Shown here: one piece after another, positions 7,778 through 15,575 of the stretch
How the letters are laid out: each line of letters opens with the position of its first letter
Position numbering within the stretch: the stretch's first letter is position 1
Source: Oscillospiraceae bacterium
GTDB taxonomy: Bacteria > Bacillota > Clostridia > Oscillospirales > Oscillospiraceae
Direction: 5' to 3'
Assembly (NCBI GenBank): GCA_020025575.1
Contig: JAHHRW010000014.1
Coordinates: 1-37,898, forward strand
Length of the DNA stretch: 37,898 nt
Notes under the pieces: model-generated
What the model was told of the DNA's origin: nothing
Databases searched by the model: none
The model's input: the letters and a program-made list of their open reading frames with translations, nothing else
Program-made: the position numbers and the translations under genes

Positions 7778-9097
7778 TTAGTCATCTATATCAAAAGCTT
7801 CCAAGCCCTTTTTCACTTCCACTTTATTGTCACCATGCTTCACAAAGCCCATGGTAATAAAGGAAGCTGTCACAAACAACGCAGCGTATGGGAACAGTGT
7901 CTTATACGCGATGTTGTTCAAAAGGAATCCGGCAACAATCGGGGTCATAATCTGCGCAGACATAGAGAATGTGTAATACAGGCCTGTAAATTTGCCCACT
8001 TCGCTTCCTTTACACATTTCGACAACCATGGGCAAGCTATTGACGTTGATTGCAGCCCATGCTACGCCAACCAATAAGAACAAACCAAACAGTACAGGAG
8101 AAAAATGATCCGAAAGTAATGTAAATACAAACGCAATGGCAAAACTCGTGGCCAGCAAAGCCGTACCATATCGGATGGTGCGCCGTCTGCCTATTTTGCT
8201 TGCCAAATTACCAACAGGAATATAGCTGACAATTGCACCAACTGTAGCAACGGTCAAGCACATATTCGCCTGCCCCAGTGACATGTTCCACATTCTCTGG
8301 GCGTATACGCTAAACCAAGTGGTCACTCCATTGTATCCGATAAACCACAGTGCAATGGAAATCAACAAAAATGTAAGGCTCTTTTTGACACTGCGCGGCA
8401 TTTGCTCGCCATTTTCCGTAACCTGCATCAGATTATCTTCTGGATGCGCCTTTTCATATTCCAACTGCTTGGCAGCCAGCTTTGGTTCATTCACACACGT
8501 CATCAAAACAACAACCGCTGCGATCATGATCCCCCCAACAATGGCAAACAGTGGAAAATAGCTGATGTATGTTTCGGACTTGGTGGTATACAGGAACGTG
8601 GTAATAATCAGATATAGAACACCACCAATGGCTCCCATCAAATTGATAATCGCATTTGCTTTAGAACGCAGCGGTTTCGGTGTAACATCGGGCATCAGTG
8701 CTACCGCAGGGGAGCGATATGTTCCCATTGCGATCAGCAGCAGTGCTAAAACAACAATGAACATGGTCAGCTTTGCTGCAGACGCGGATGCGTGATAGCT
8801 ATCAGCGATCAAAGGAAGTCCCATCATAAGTACCACAGAGGCAAGTGTCCCGAACAGAATAAAGGGTCTGCGCTTTCCCATTTTGCATGTACACCGATCA
8901 GACAATCCGCCAAACAGCGGCAGCAAAAACAGTGCCAGCAAATTATCCGCTGCCATAATCAGTCCCGAAATCGCTTCATTTACATGGAATGTGTTGGTTA
9001 AAATCAGTGGGATCAGATTGTCGTACATCTGCCAGAAGGCGCAAATGGACAAGAAAGCGAAACCCACCAAGTACGTGTGTTTGGTATCCAGTTTCAT
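7778..9097 (-). CDS. MFS transporter, SLC45-like
   Basis: 439-residue transporter with 12 predicted helices. The loop after helix 2 reads GGLSDRCTCKMGKRRPFI, the MFS signature in the form seen in SLC45/sucrose-type carriers and some GPH-like sugar transporters; a second signature-like NLASKIGRRRTI lies in the second half. I chose ATG 9097 because GGAGG lies 6 nt upstream; the longer frame to 9196 runs into the promoter. It is first in a two-gene unit with the GDPD gene, 18 nt apart. The pairing hints at uptake of a sugar or glycerophosphodiester, but the substrate is not determined. Confidence 0.9.
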   Translation of the reverse strand: MKLDTKHTYLVGFAFLSICAFWQMYDNLIPLILTNTFHVNEAISGLIMAADNLLALFLLPLFGGLSDRCTCKMGKRRPFILFGTLASVVLMMGLPLIADSYHASASAAKLTMFIVVLALLLIAMGTYRSPAVALMPDVTPKPLRSKANAIINLMGAIGGVLYLIITTFLYTTKSETYISYFPLFAIVGGIMIAAVVVLMTCVNEPKLAAKQLEYEKAHPEDNLMQVTENGEQMPRSVKKSLTFLLISIALWFIGYNGVTTWFSVYAQRMWNMSLGQANMCLTVATVGAIVSYIPVGNLASKIGRRRTIRYGTALLATSFAIAFVFTLLSDHFSPVLFGLFLLVGVAWAAINVNSLPMVVEMCKGSEVGKFTGLYYTFSMSAQIMTPIVAGFLLNNIAYKTLFPYAALFVTASFITMGFVKHGDNKVEVKKGLEAFDIDD

Positions 9098-9143
9098 AGA
9101 AGACCTCCGTTCATTACTTTGTGTATCCTGACATGTTAGCTTT

Positions 9144-9171
9144 ATTATAACTGAATTCCAAAGAAAGTCCA
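9144..9171 (-). promoter_or_regulatory. Promoter of the MFS-GDPD unit
   Basis: Minus-strand TGGACT (9171-9166), 16-nt spacer, perfect TATAAT (9149-9144). The -35 box is only 4 of 6. Confidence 0.65.
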
Positions 9172-9311
9172 GTGTTTGAAATTTTCTGCAACCCACATTA
9201 CCGCGGAGTCTATGGCAGTTTTATTCGTCAATATTCGGTATTTTGCTGTTTCAAGATCTCTTTTTCGGATAACTTTTTGCATAATATGAACTTTCATACA
9301 AATTAAAGGGA

Positions 9312-9370
9312 AATTGGCGGTTCTTTTGTCTTGTTTGCCAATTGCCATAACCTTCCAAAACGAGTAAAAT
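9312..9370 (+). promoter_or_regulatory. Promoter of the purF-like gene with a possible operator
   Basis: TTGCCA (9342-9347), 17-nt spacer, TAAAAT (9365-9370). An inverted repeat AATTGGC (9312-9318) / GCCAATT (9337-9343) overlaps the -35 box, which is where a repressor or activator site would be expected; no known box is recognised. The start codon follows about 64 nt after the predicted transcript start. The rest of 9172-9440 shows nothing else. Confidence 0.6.
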
Positions 9371-9440
9371 GGGACTATATCATATATTGGCGAATTATCG
9401 ACATACGCAAATTTTAATCTTACTTCAGGGGGCATAACTC

Positions 9441-10862
9441 ATGGGTGGTTTCTTTGGCGCGATTGCCAAACAGGATGTAGCAATGGATGTATTCTTCGGT
9501 GTGGACTATCACTCTCACCTGGGAACACGCAGAGCCGGAATGATTCTGTACGACGAGGAAGAGGGGTTCCAGCGCCAGATTCACAGTATCGAAAATACAC
9601 CTTTCCGCACCAAATTTGAAAAGGATATGGAAGAGTTTAAAGGAAATATCGGTATGGGCTGCATCAGCGACACCGACCCTCAGCCTCTGCTGGTGCGTTC
9701 CCACCTGGGACTGTACGCAATTTCCTGCGTTGGCATCATCAACAATTCCAAGGAACTGATTAACCGCTATTTCTCCGACCACAATCATCAGTTCATGGCC
9801 ATGAGTTCTGGCCGAATCAACGTCACCGAGCTGCTGTCTGCTTTGATTAACCAAAAGGATGATCTGGTTTCCGGCATTCTGTATGCTCAGGAACAAATTG
9901 AAGGTTCCGCCACAATTCTGATTATGACCGACAATTATATTCTTGCCGCCAGAGACAAGCTGGGACGGCTGCCTGTTATCATCGGCAAGCGTGAAGATGC
10001 CCACTGTGTCTCCTTTGAATCCTTTGCATACCATAAACTTGGATACGAAGACTGCTATGAACTTGGCCCAAAGGAAATCGTTAAGATTACTGCGGATGAC
10101 TACGAAATCCTGTCCCCTGCCGGAAAAGACATGAAAATCTGCGGCTTCCTTTGGACATACTACGGCTACCCCAATTCCAATTACGAAGGTGTCAATGTAG
10201 AAATCATGCGCTACCGTAATGGCGAAATCATGGCTCGCAATGACAAAGAACGCGGTCTTGCCCAGGATGTGGACTATGTCTGCGGCGTGCCTGACTCCGG
10301 CATTCCTCATGCCATCGGCTATGCCAACGAAAGCCATGCAAAATTTGCCCGTCCCTTCGTAAAATACACCCCGACCTGGCCCCGTTCCTTCATGCCTGCC
10401 AACCAGGCAATGCGCAGTCAGGTTGCAAAGATGAAACAGATTCCTGTCCCCGAACTGATTCAGGGGAAAAAGCTGCTATTTGTGGATGACTCCATTGTCC
10501 GTGGCACACAGCTCAGAGAAACCGTGGAATTCTTGTATGAGAGCGGAGCTAAGGAAGTACATATGCGTTCTGCATGTCCTCCCATTATGTATGGCTGTAA
10601 GTACCTCAACTTCTCCAGTTCTAAATCCGAAATGGAGCTGCTGACCCGCAGCACAGTTCAGGAACTGGAGGGCGATGAAGGTCAGAAACATCTGGAAGAA
10701 TACGCCGATGCAAATACAGAGCGCGGACAGTGTATGCTGAGCGCCATCTGTAAGAAATTTGGTTTTGCATCTCTGGGCTATCAGAGTCTTGAGGGTGCTT
10801 TGGAGGCCATCGGTATTGATCCGGAAAAGATCTGCACCTACTGCTGGACCGGCAAAGAGTAA
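9441..10862 (+). CDS. PurF-like amidophosphoribosyltransferase lacking the N-terminal catalytic cysteine
   Basis: 473 residues, the length of PurF, with an Ntn-type glutaminase-like domain (about 1-240) and a phosphoribosyltransferase domain (about 240-473). The PRPP loop LLFVDDSIVRGTQ (345-357) is intact, and CTYC near the end (Cys465, Cys468) resembles the iron-sulfur ligands of Bacillus-type PurF. The N-terminus reads MGGFFG where active PurF has Met/propeptide then CGxxG: the nucleophilic cysteine is replaced by glycine, and HLGTRRAGM stands in for the usual LQHRGQE. From memory the MGGFFG form recurs in Clostridia and Bacteroides, so it is probably a conserved paralogue using free ammonia or another role. 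It is a single gene far from the pur operon. Confidence 0.85.
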   Translation: MGGFFGAIAKQDVAMDVFFGVDYHSHLGTRRAGMILYDEEEGFQRQIHSIENTPFRTKFEKDMEEFKGNIGMGCISDTDPQPLLVRSHLGLYAISCVGIINNSKELINRYFSDHNHQFMAMSSGRINVTELLSALINQKDDLVSGILYAQEQIEGSATILIMTDNYILAARDKLGRLPVIIGKREDAHCVSFESFAYHKLGYEDCYELGPKEIVKITADDYEILSPAGKDMKICGFLWTYYGYPNSNYEGVNVEIMRYRNGEIMARNDKERGLAQDVDYVCGVPDSGIPHAIGYANESHAKFARPFVKYTPTWPRSFMPANQAMRSQVAKMKQIPVPELIQGKKLLFVDDSIVRGTQLRETVEFLYESGAKEVHMRSACPPIMYGCKYLNFSSSKSEMELLTRSTVQELEGDEGQKHLEEYADANTERGQCMLSAICKKFGFASLGYQSLEGALEAIGIDPEKICTYCWTGKE

Positions 10863-10865
10863 TCG

Positions 10866-10901
10866 AATTCCCCGAAGAAATTTATGTTTCTTCGGGGAAT
10901 T
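10866..10901 (+). terminator. Terminator between purF-like gene and nitroreductase
   Basis: Perfect 15-bp stem, 10866-10880 with 10887-10901, 6-nt loop, then TTCTTAT. It sits between two convergent stop codons and probably serves both. Confidence 0.85.
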
Positions 10902-10903
10902 TC

Positions 10904-11431
10904 TTATAGATATTGTACCAGTTTTTCAAGGTCTTTGCGCTTTTTGTTTCGCAGTTGGTCGTCCTCTTTTGCGTATCCCATTGCAATCACAAGACGTACC
11001 GATGTATTCAAATTGCAAAGCTTTCTGATTTTTGAGTCATCCAGCCAGCCCAAAATACAGGTGGATAACCCCTGCGTAGCGGCCTCTGCCGTTAAATACG
11101 CAACCGCAATGCCAATATCGATGGAGCGGTAATCATTTGCCTTGACCCGGGCACCCATAGCCGCTGTTTTGTTGTATGCCGCCTCTGATACCACGATGAT
11201 CACCGGAGCCTGGGTTGCAAACTTGTTCATTCCCATTCCCTGCGTAGCCGCTGCGACCTGATGCGCCATCTCACCCTGGCAAACTGTAAAATAATACGGT
11301 TGCGCATTACAGGCAGAAGGTGCCAGTCTGGCCGCCTCCATCACTCGAATCAGTTTTTCCTGCTCCACCATTTTACTTTCATCATAAGCCCGGCAGCTCT
11401 GCCTGGCATGGGCAATTTCCAAGAAATCCAT
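10904..11431 (-). CDS. Nitroreductase-family protein
   Basis: About 175-residue FMN-dependent nitroreductase-like protein. Seen: the N-terminal R-x-S-x-R-x-Y/F motif (RQSCRAYD), the APSACNAQPYYF segment that contacts FMN, and the C-terminal GLSTCILGWLDD and VIAMGYAKED strands. Family members reduce nitro compounds, quinones or flavins with NAD(P)H; the physiological substrate is unknown. Of two near ATGs I chose 11431, 7 nt after AGGAGG (11444-11439); the ATG at 11437 would be only 1 nt from it. A terminator stands directly upstream with no room for a promoter, so expression must come from read-through or from inside the upstream gene. Confidence 0.88.
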   Translation of the reverse strand: MDFLEIAHARQSCRAYDESKMVEQEKLIRVMEAARLAPSACNAQPYYFTVCQGEMAHQVAAATQGMGMNKFATQAPVIIVVSEAAYNKTAAMGARVKANDYRSIDIGIAVAYLTAEAATQGLSTCILGWLDDSKIRKLCNLNTSVRLVIAMGYAKEDDQLRNKKRKDLEKLVQYL

Positions 11432-11451
11432 ATTCATACCTCCTATGTTGC

Positions 11452-11481
11452 AAAAAGGGGCACATCTGCGGATGTGCCCCT
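11452..11481 (-). terminator. Terminator after the foldase gene
   Basis: Perfect 11-bp stem, 11456-11466 with 11471-11481, 4-nt loop, followed on the minus strand by five T. It ends the gene at 11491. Confidence 0.9.
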
Positions 11482-11490
11482 CCTTAAATA

Positions 11491-13032
11491 TTACTTAGCC
11501 AGCTCAACCAGGCCAAGAGCCATGGCACTGTAGTCCATTTCCATGGGATATTCTGCAACAACGCCATTCAGGAACTCGTTGCCCTTTTCCGTCAACAGAT
11601 CCTGCATTGCAGTGGTGAACCATACCAACCGGCTGTCCGCATAATACATCACATGATAGCCGTGTTCTGACTGAACCAAACCATAGTCACCGGCCTTTCG
11701 ACCGTCGTCAAAGCACCACTCATCAAAGGACTTGACCATCTGCCCCTGCCCGACATTGGTGTACAAACCACCGTTGGCAGCAGAGCCAGGGTCCTGGGAA
11801 TGTTTGGTTGCCAGCTCTGCAAAACGCTCTTGTGTCTGCTCACCAGCCAGATACTCGTCCAGTACAGCCTGCGCAGCATTCTTGCAGGCCTCCCACTCTT
11901 CCTCTGAATAGGTAACCATACCGTTTTCGCCGGTGGTGCCGCCCTCAGGCTTAATCAAAATGTGGCGCACATCTACCAACTTGCTGTCGTCTTTTTTCAA
12001 TCCCTTTTCGCCGTAATCCTCGGCATGCTTGTCAAAAAAGGCCTCAATCTCTTCATCAGAAAGGTCCATCTCGTTCATCTTGCTGCCGTAGTACAAATAT
12101 CCGGCGTAGTAGTCGTTCATATACTGTGTATAGTCTGCCAGAGTTGCGCCAGCGCCCATATCGGAGCGGACCATCTCCTCAACGCTTTCAAAGCCGGCAT
12201 TCTGAGCGGTCTCTTCCAAATTGGTGGGCAGTTTCTCCAGATGGTCTGCATACTCCTTGTCCATGACAAATCCCTCTGCCTGAGACTTCATGCTCAGGGC
12301 CTTATAATTCTTCCAGCCGTTCAAAGCTTCTCTCAGGAAGAACTGCTGCCATGTTAAGGCAGGATCCATACTCTTCTGCATATCCAGGGGCACATTGATG
12401 TCCATGCCAAACATGGCTGCATACTGGCCATAACGCTCCAGGAAGTCATAGACCTGCATCCAGTAGTAAACCTGCAGCTCGCCATTGGTCAGTTTGGCAT
12501 CGCCTAAGGTTGCAACCACCGCATCATGCTGGGCAAGAATTTCGTCGTCAGTCACGGTATAGGTTCCCTTGCAGGTGGCATCATCTGGGTTGCCATCTGC
12601 GGGGATGGTAGGCTCCGTGGTTTCAACAGGCACAGTTGTTGTTTCCGGACTCGTTGGTTCACCGGTATTTTTGCCTTTGAACCCACCAACAACCAAAGCC
12701 ACTACGACTGCAATCGCAGCCACAGCCAGCACAACCAAAAGTGCAATCTTACCGGCAGACAGTTTTCCTTCGACACTGGGAGTCCCCTGATCCCCAGAAA
12801 TCTGTTCCACGGTTTTTTCTGCACTTTCCTCTGGAATAGTACCCTCAGGTGCATCCCCCATGGGCGCATCTGCCTCAGTATTCTCCGTCAGTTCTTCGGA
12901 AACATCCGTTTCGCATACATCATCGTGAGGTTGTTCTACAACTTCTTTCTCACCGGGTCGGTTGTCAAAGCCACAGTTTGGACAAAGGGTGACCCCTTCC
13001 TCCAGCTCAGCATCACATGCTTTACATTTCAT
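11491..13032 (-). CDS. Membrane-anchored parvulin-type peptidyl-prolyl isomerase with N-terminal zinc ribbon
   Basis: 513-residue protein. N-terminal zinc ribbon CKAC...CPNC (Cys3, 6, 17, 20), an acidic linker, one membrane helix (about 95-117), a Thr/Pro-rich spacer, a SurA/PrsA-like helical N-domain (about 155-345), then a parvulin domain starting at VRHILIK (355-361) and ending near GYHVMYY (about 470). It should act as an extracytoplasmic foldase with a cytoplasmic zinc ribbon. I chose ATG 13032: GGGGAA lies 7 nt upstream, and the longer reading to 13077 would begin upstream of the predicted transcription start. PrsA itself is a lipoprotein; this one is anchored by a helix instead. Confidence 0.88.
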   Translation of the reverse strand: MKCKACDAELEEGVTLCPNCGFDNRPGEKEVVEQPHDDVCETDVSEELTENTEADAPMGDAPEGTIPEESAEKTVEQISGDQGTPSVEGKLSAGKIALLVVLAVAAIAVVVALVVGGFKGKNTGEPTSPETTTVPVETTEPTIPADGNPDDATCKGTYTVTDDEILAQHDAVVATLGDAKLTNGELQVYYWMQVYDFLERYGQYAAMFGMDINVPLDMQKSMDPALTWQQFFLREALNGWKNYKALSMKSQAEGFVMDKEYADHLEKLPTNLEETAQNAGFESVEEMVRSDMGAGATLADYTQYMNDYYAGYLYYGSKMNEMDLSDEEIEAFFDKHAEDYGEKGLKKDDSKLVDVRHILIKPEGGTTGENGMVTYSEEEWEACKNAAQAVLDEYLAGEQTQERFAELATKHSQDPGSAANGGLYTNVGQGQMVKSFDEWCFDDGRKAGDYGLVQSEHGYHVMYYADSRLVWFTTAMQDLLTEKGNEFLNGVVAEYPMEMDYSAMALGLVELAK

Positions 13033-13077
13033 TTTCAATTCCCCATTTCTCCGGATTTCCGGGTCGTATACGGACAT

Positions 13078-13106
13078 AGTTTATCATGTTTCCCAGATAA
13101 TTACAA
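13078..13106 (-). promoter_or_regulatory. Promoter of the foldase gene
   Basis: Minus-strand TTGTAA (13106-13101), 17-nt spacer, TAAACT (13083-13078) with an extended TG. Predicted start near 13071. The rest of 13107-13280 has no gene; it holds one DnaA-box match (TTATCCACA, 13227-13235) and a small GCGTAT hairpin (13263-13278). Confidence 0.6.
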
Positions 13107-13281
13107 GAACACATTCCCGATTTCAAACATTGTTTACACATATCTAATATCTGATTTTTCTGCCTATTCACGCACAATTCCCCCTAAATCGGGTAAAAGC
13201 TTCGCAAAAAAAGTTGGCACGCATTTTTATCCACAGGGCAATGGTGATATTTTGTATTACGTGCGTATTTTTATACGCAAA

Positions 13282-13322
13282 ATGAGCGATGCACAGGCGT
13301 TTTACAGCCCTGCACCGCTCAT
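13282..13322 (-). terminator. Terminator after yfbR
   Basis: Imperfect hairpin: ATGAGCG (13282-13288) pairs with CGCTCAT (13316-13322), with inner TGCA/TGCA pairing. It is followed on the minus strand by TTTT and lies 25 nt beyond the yfbR stop. Confidence 0.7.
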
Positions 13323-13346
13323 CATAATTTTACAGAATCCATGAGA

Positions 13347-13931
13347 TTAAAATTTTTCCAACTCATCCAAACTGCTGCTGAACGCATCCAAACATTCCTC
13401 AATAAACCAATTCAGTTCCGGCAGATTCATCTGCACCATGGATTCCATGGTCTGTTTCGCCGCAGAATCAAACTCACTATTTCCTGCCTTCTGCTCTTCC
13501 AAACATTTAATATAGGCTGACAGTTTATCCGCCGCTTTTACAATTGGATTGACGCTCTCATCATCTTCCATCACCAGATGCTCGTAGGAGCTCCGCAGCT
13601 GCTGTGGAATCATGGCCAGCAGTTTTTCTCCCGAAATGCGCTCCACCTGCTTATACGCTGCATGGATTTCCGGATTGTAGTACTTAATTGGTGTCGGTAA
13701 ATCCCCCGTCAGGATTTCAGAAGCATCGTGGTACAGCGCTGCCACTGCACACTGATTTGGGTCTGGGCCTTCCAGTCCCAGAATGTCCCGGCGAATCAGC
13801 GCCAATGCGTGAGCCAGAACCGCAACCTGATGGCTGTGCTCCTGGATATTTTCTGAAAACGTATTGCGCATCAACCCCCAACGGGTAATATATCGCATTC
13901 TGCTCATGAGCGCATAAAATTCATTTGCCAA
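13347..13931 (-). CDS. yfbR: 5'-deoxynucleotidase, YfbR type (HD domain)
   Basis: About 194-residue HD-domain phosphohydrolase closely resembling E. coli YfbR over its full length: SRMRYITRWGLMRN, the metal-binding EHSHQV (His32) and LYHDASE (His68-Asp69), the GDLPTPIKYYN signature (76-86), and KAADKLSAYIKCLEE. YfbR dephosphorylates deoxynucleoside 5'-monophosphates in the cytoplasm. For the start I prefer TTG 13931, which has GGAG (13943-13940) 8 nt upstream and gives the same N-terminal length as E. coli YfbR; a GTG at 13940 overlaps that GGAG. The gene is the last of a four-gene operon with replication-initiation genes and a HAD phosphatase. Confidence 0.92.
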   Translation of the reverse strand: MANEFYALMSRMRYITRWGLMRNTFSENIQEHSHQVAVLAHALALIRRDILGLEGPDPNQCAVAALYHDASEILTGDLPTPIKYYNPEIHAAYKQVERISGEKLLAMIPQQLRSSYEHLVMEDDESVNPIVKAADKLSAYIKCLEEQKAGNSEFDSAAKQTMESMVQMNLPELNWFIEECLDAFSSSLDELEKF

Positions 13932-13936
13932 GGATC

Positions 13937-14593
13937 TCACTCCATTTCTTTCAGGATGCGTACAAAGTCACTGGGTTTTCTGCAAAAACAAGTTGCCCCG
14001 TTTTCTTTCAAAAATGCTTGATCCCGGAACCCCCACAGAACGCTGATACAGCGCATATGGGCATTTTCAGCCGTTTGTATATCTACCTCACTGTCTCCCA
14101 CATAGATACATTGCTGGGGTACCAGCCCCAGCGCATCTACTGCACGGAAAACGAGATCTGGTGCAGGCTTTCTGGGGCATCCGTCTACTTCCCCTGTAAC
14201 TTCGGTAAATAGATCACCGAAATGGTCTGCACATAAAATCCGCACCGCGGAATCCGGCTTATTGGATACCACCGCCATGGGATATCCTTCTTCCTTGAGT
14301 TGTGTGAGTACATCCATGATCCCTTCGTATGGTGCCGTTTTTACACGGCAGTGTCCATCATAGTACTCCCGAAAGCAAGCAAATACATCCTTCCAGTCGG
14401 ATTCATGCTCTGTACCAGCAAGCGCACGCTGAATCAGCAGACCTGCGCCATTTCCCACAAAGCTGCGAATCTCTTCTAGATTCCGTTCCGCACAACCAAA
14501 GGTTCTAAGGGCATAATTGGTGGCATCCATCAAATCCTGCAAGGTGTCCAGCAAGGTGCCGTCCAGATCCCAAATAATCCCGGTTTGTTTCAT
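13937..14593 (-). CDS. HAD-superfamily phosphatase, phosphoglycolate phosphatase-like
   Basis: 218-residue HAD hydrolase with all four motifs: DLDGTLLDT (nucleophile Asp9, acid Asp11), VVSNKP (motif II), RKPAPD (motif III lysine) and YVGDSEVD (motif IV). The helical cap after residue 15 is of the Gph/PpaX type. Likely activity is removal of phosphate from a small molecule such as phosphoglycolate or pyrophosphate; the substrate is not readable from sequence. A GAGG site precedes ATG 14593, one base after the dnaI stop. Its end lies next to the start of yfbR, so translation is coupled. Placed with yfbR it could belong to nucleotide or metabolite clean-up. Confidence 0.88.
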   Translation of the reverse strand: MKQTGIIWDLDGTLLDTLQDLMDATNYALRTFGCAERNLEEIRSFVGNGAGLLIQRALAGTEHESDWKDVFACFREYYDGHCRVKTAPYEGIMDVLTQLKEEGYPMAVVSNKPDSAVRILCADHFGDLFTEVTGEVDGCPRKPAPDLVFRAVDALGLVPQQCIYVGDSEVDIQTAENAHMRCISVLWGFRDQAFLKENGATCFCRKPSDFVRILKEME

Positions 14594-14594
14594 G

Positions 14595-15572
14595 TTATCC
14601 TCGATTCTTAATCAACCGAATGTCCTCCCCCACAAAAGCCACCCGGCGGTAGCTGCCACGAAGGCGGGAGGCAATCTGAGGGTTATAGCGGCTGCACAAC
14701 TCATCAACGGTCAAATTGGTTGATATAATGGTGGGTTTTCCTTCCAGCAGACGGTCGTTCACCAACGCGTACAGCGCGGAAGTAACAAACTGGCCTGCAA
14801 GCTCTGTCCCCAAATCATCGATAATGAGCAGATCACAGGCATTGTACTTTCCAGCCGCACTGCGGTTTTCTTCATTCCCTTCAAAACGGGCACGCTCAAG
14901 GCAGTTGAACAGGTGGGCCGAGCTTTCATACACGACGCTGTATCCCGAGTCGGCAACGGTTCTGGCAATACACGCTGATAAGAAGGTCTTTCCAAGACCC
15001 GTATTTCCGGAAAATAGAAGATTACCAGATTTCAAACTAAAGCTATTTGCATATTTTCGGCAGGTCTGGAATGTTTTTTCCATGACCATTCTTGGCGCAA
15101 CCCCCAGTCTTGGGTCAACCTGAGCGGGATAATAATCCAGGCGAAACTGATCAAAGCTTTCCCGTCCGGCAGACAGGAACGTCAATTCCTTGCGTTGCTC
15201 CTGACGGCACAGCTCCTGCAAGCATTCACACATGGTGCTGCCCACATATCCGCTGCCGCCGCAAACTTCACAGATGGGTGTTTCATCCAGATAGCCTTCT
15301 TCAAATGTGGTATCCAAGATCCACTGGCGCTCACGCTGAAGTCCCTGATTCTCTTCTCTGGCCTTTGCCATCAATGCCTCTGCATCTCCGCCGGCAAACA
15401 CCGCCTGCGCAGCTTTTGCCATGGTGAGACGCAGCTGACGGTCGATTTCTTTCAATCTGGGTGACATCTGATAAGCATGCTCAAGATGTTCACGATTTTC
15501 CCGTTCCCGGTCATCCTTGGCCTGTGCCAGACGCGTTCTGGCTCTGCGAACCACTTCAGAACTATATGCCAC
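14595..15572 (-). CDS. Replicative helicase loader (DnaI/DnaC-type AAA+ ATPase)
   Basis: 325-residue protein. A coiled, charged N-terminal region, then a zinc-binding cluster (Cys101, 104, 115, 117; CEVC...CEC), then an AAA+ ATPase with Walker A GNTGLGKT (189-196), Walker B LLIIDDLG (248-255), sensor STN (284-286) and an arginine in IASRLRG. The zinc cluster followed by the ATPase is the layout of Bacillus DnaI, the loader of the replicative helicase, and distinguishes it from IstB. GTG start at 15572 with AGGAGG 8 nt upstream; 3 nt after the dnaD stop. The dnaD neighbour confirms a primosome role. Confidence 0.9.
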   Translation of the reverse strand: MAYSSEVVRRARTRLAQAKDDRERENREHLEHAYQMSPRLKEIDRQLRLTMAKAAQAVFAGGDAEALMAKAREENQGLQRERQWILDTTFEEGYLDETPICEVCGGSGYVGSTMCECLQELCRQEQRKELTFLSAGRESFDQFRLDYYPAQVDPRLGVAPRMVMEKTFQTCRKYANSFSLKSGNLLFSGNTGLGKTFLSACIARTVADSGYSVVYESSAHLFNCLERARFEGNEENRSAAGKYNACDLLIIDDLGTELAGQFVTSALYALVNDRLLEGKPTIISTNLTVDELCSRYNPQIASRLRGSYRRVAFVGEDIRLIKNRG

Positions 15573-15575
15573 TGC

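Noticed and set aside
9145..9435. 96-codon minus-strand frame between the MFS and purF-like genes
   Set aside because: It covers two promoters and a divergent regulatory region, has no ribosome site and no family resemblance.
13227..13235. DnaA box near the dnaD/dnaI operon as a chromosomal origin
   Set aside because: It is a single perfect match with no cluster of boxes, no AT-rich unwinding element and no dnaA/dnaN nearby; one such match is expected by chance or minor regulation.
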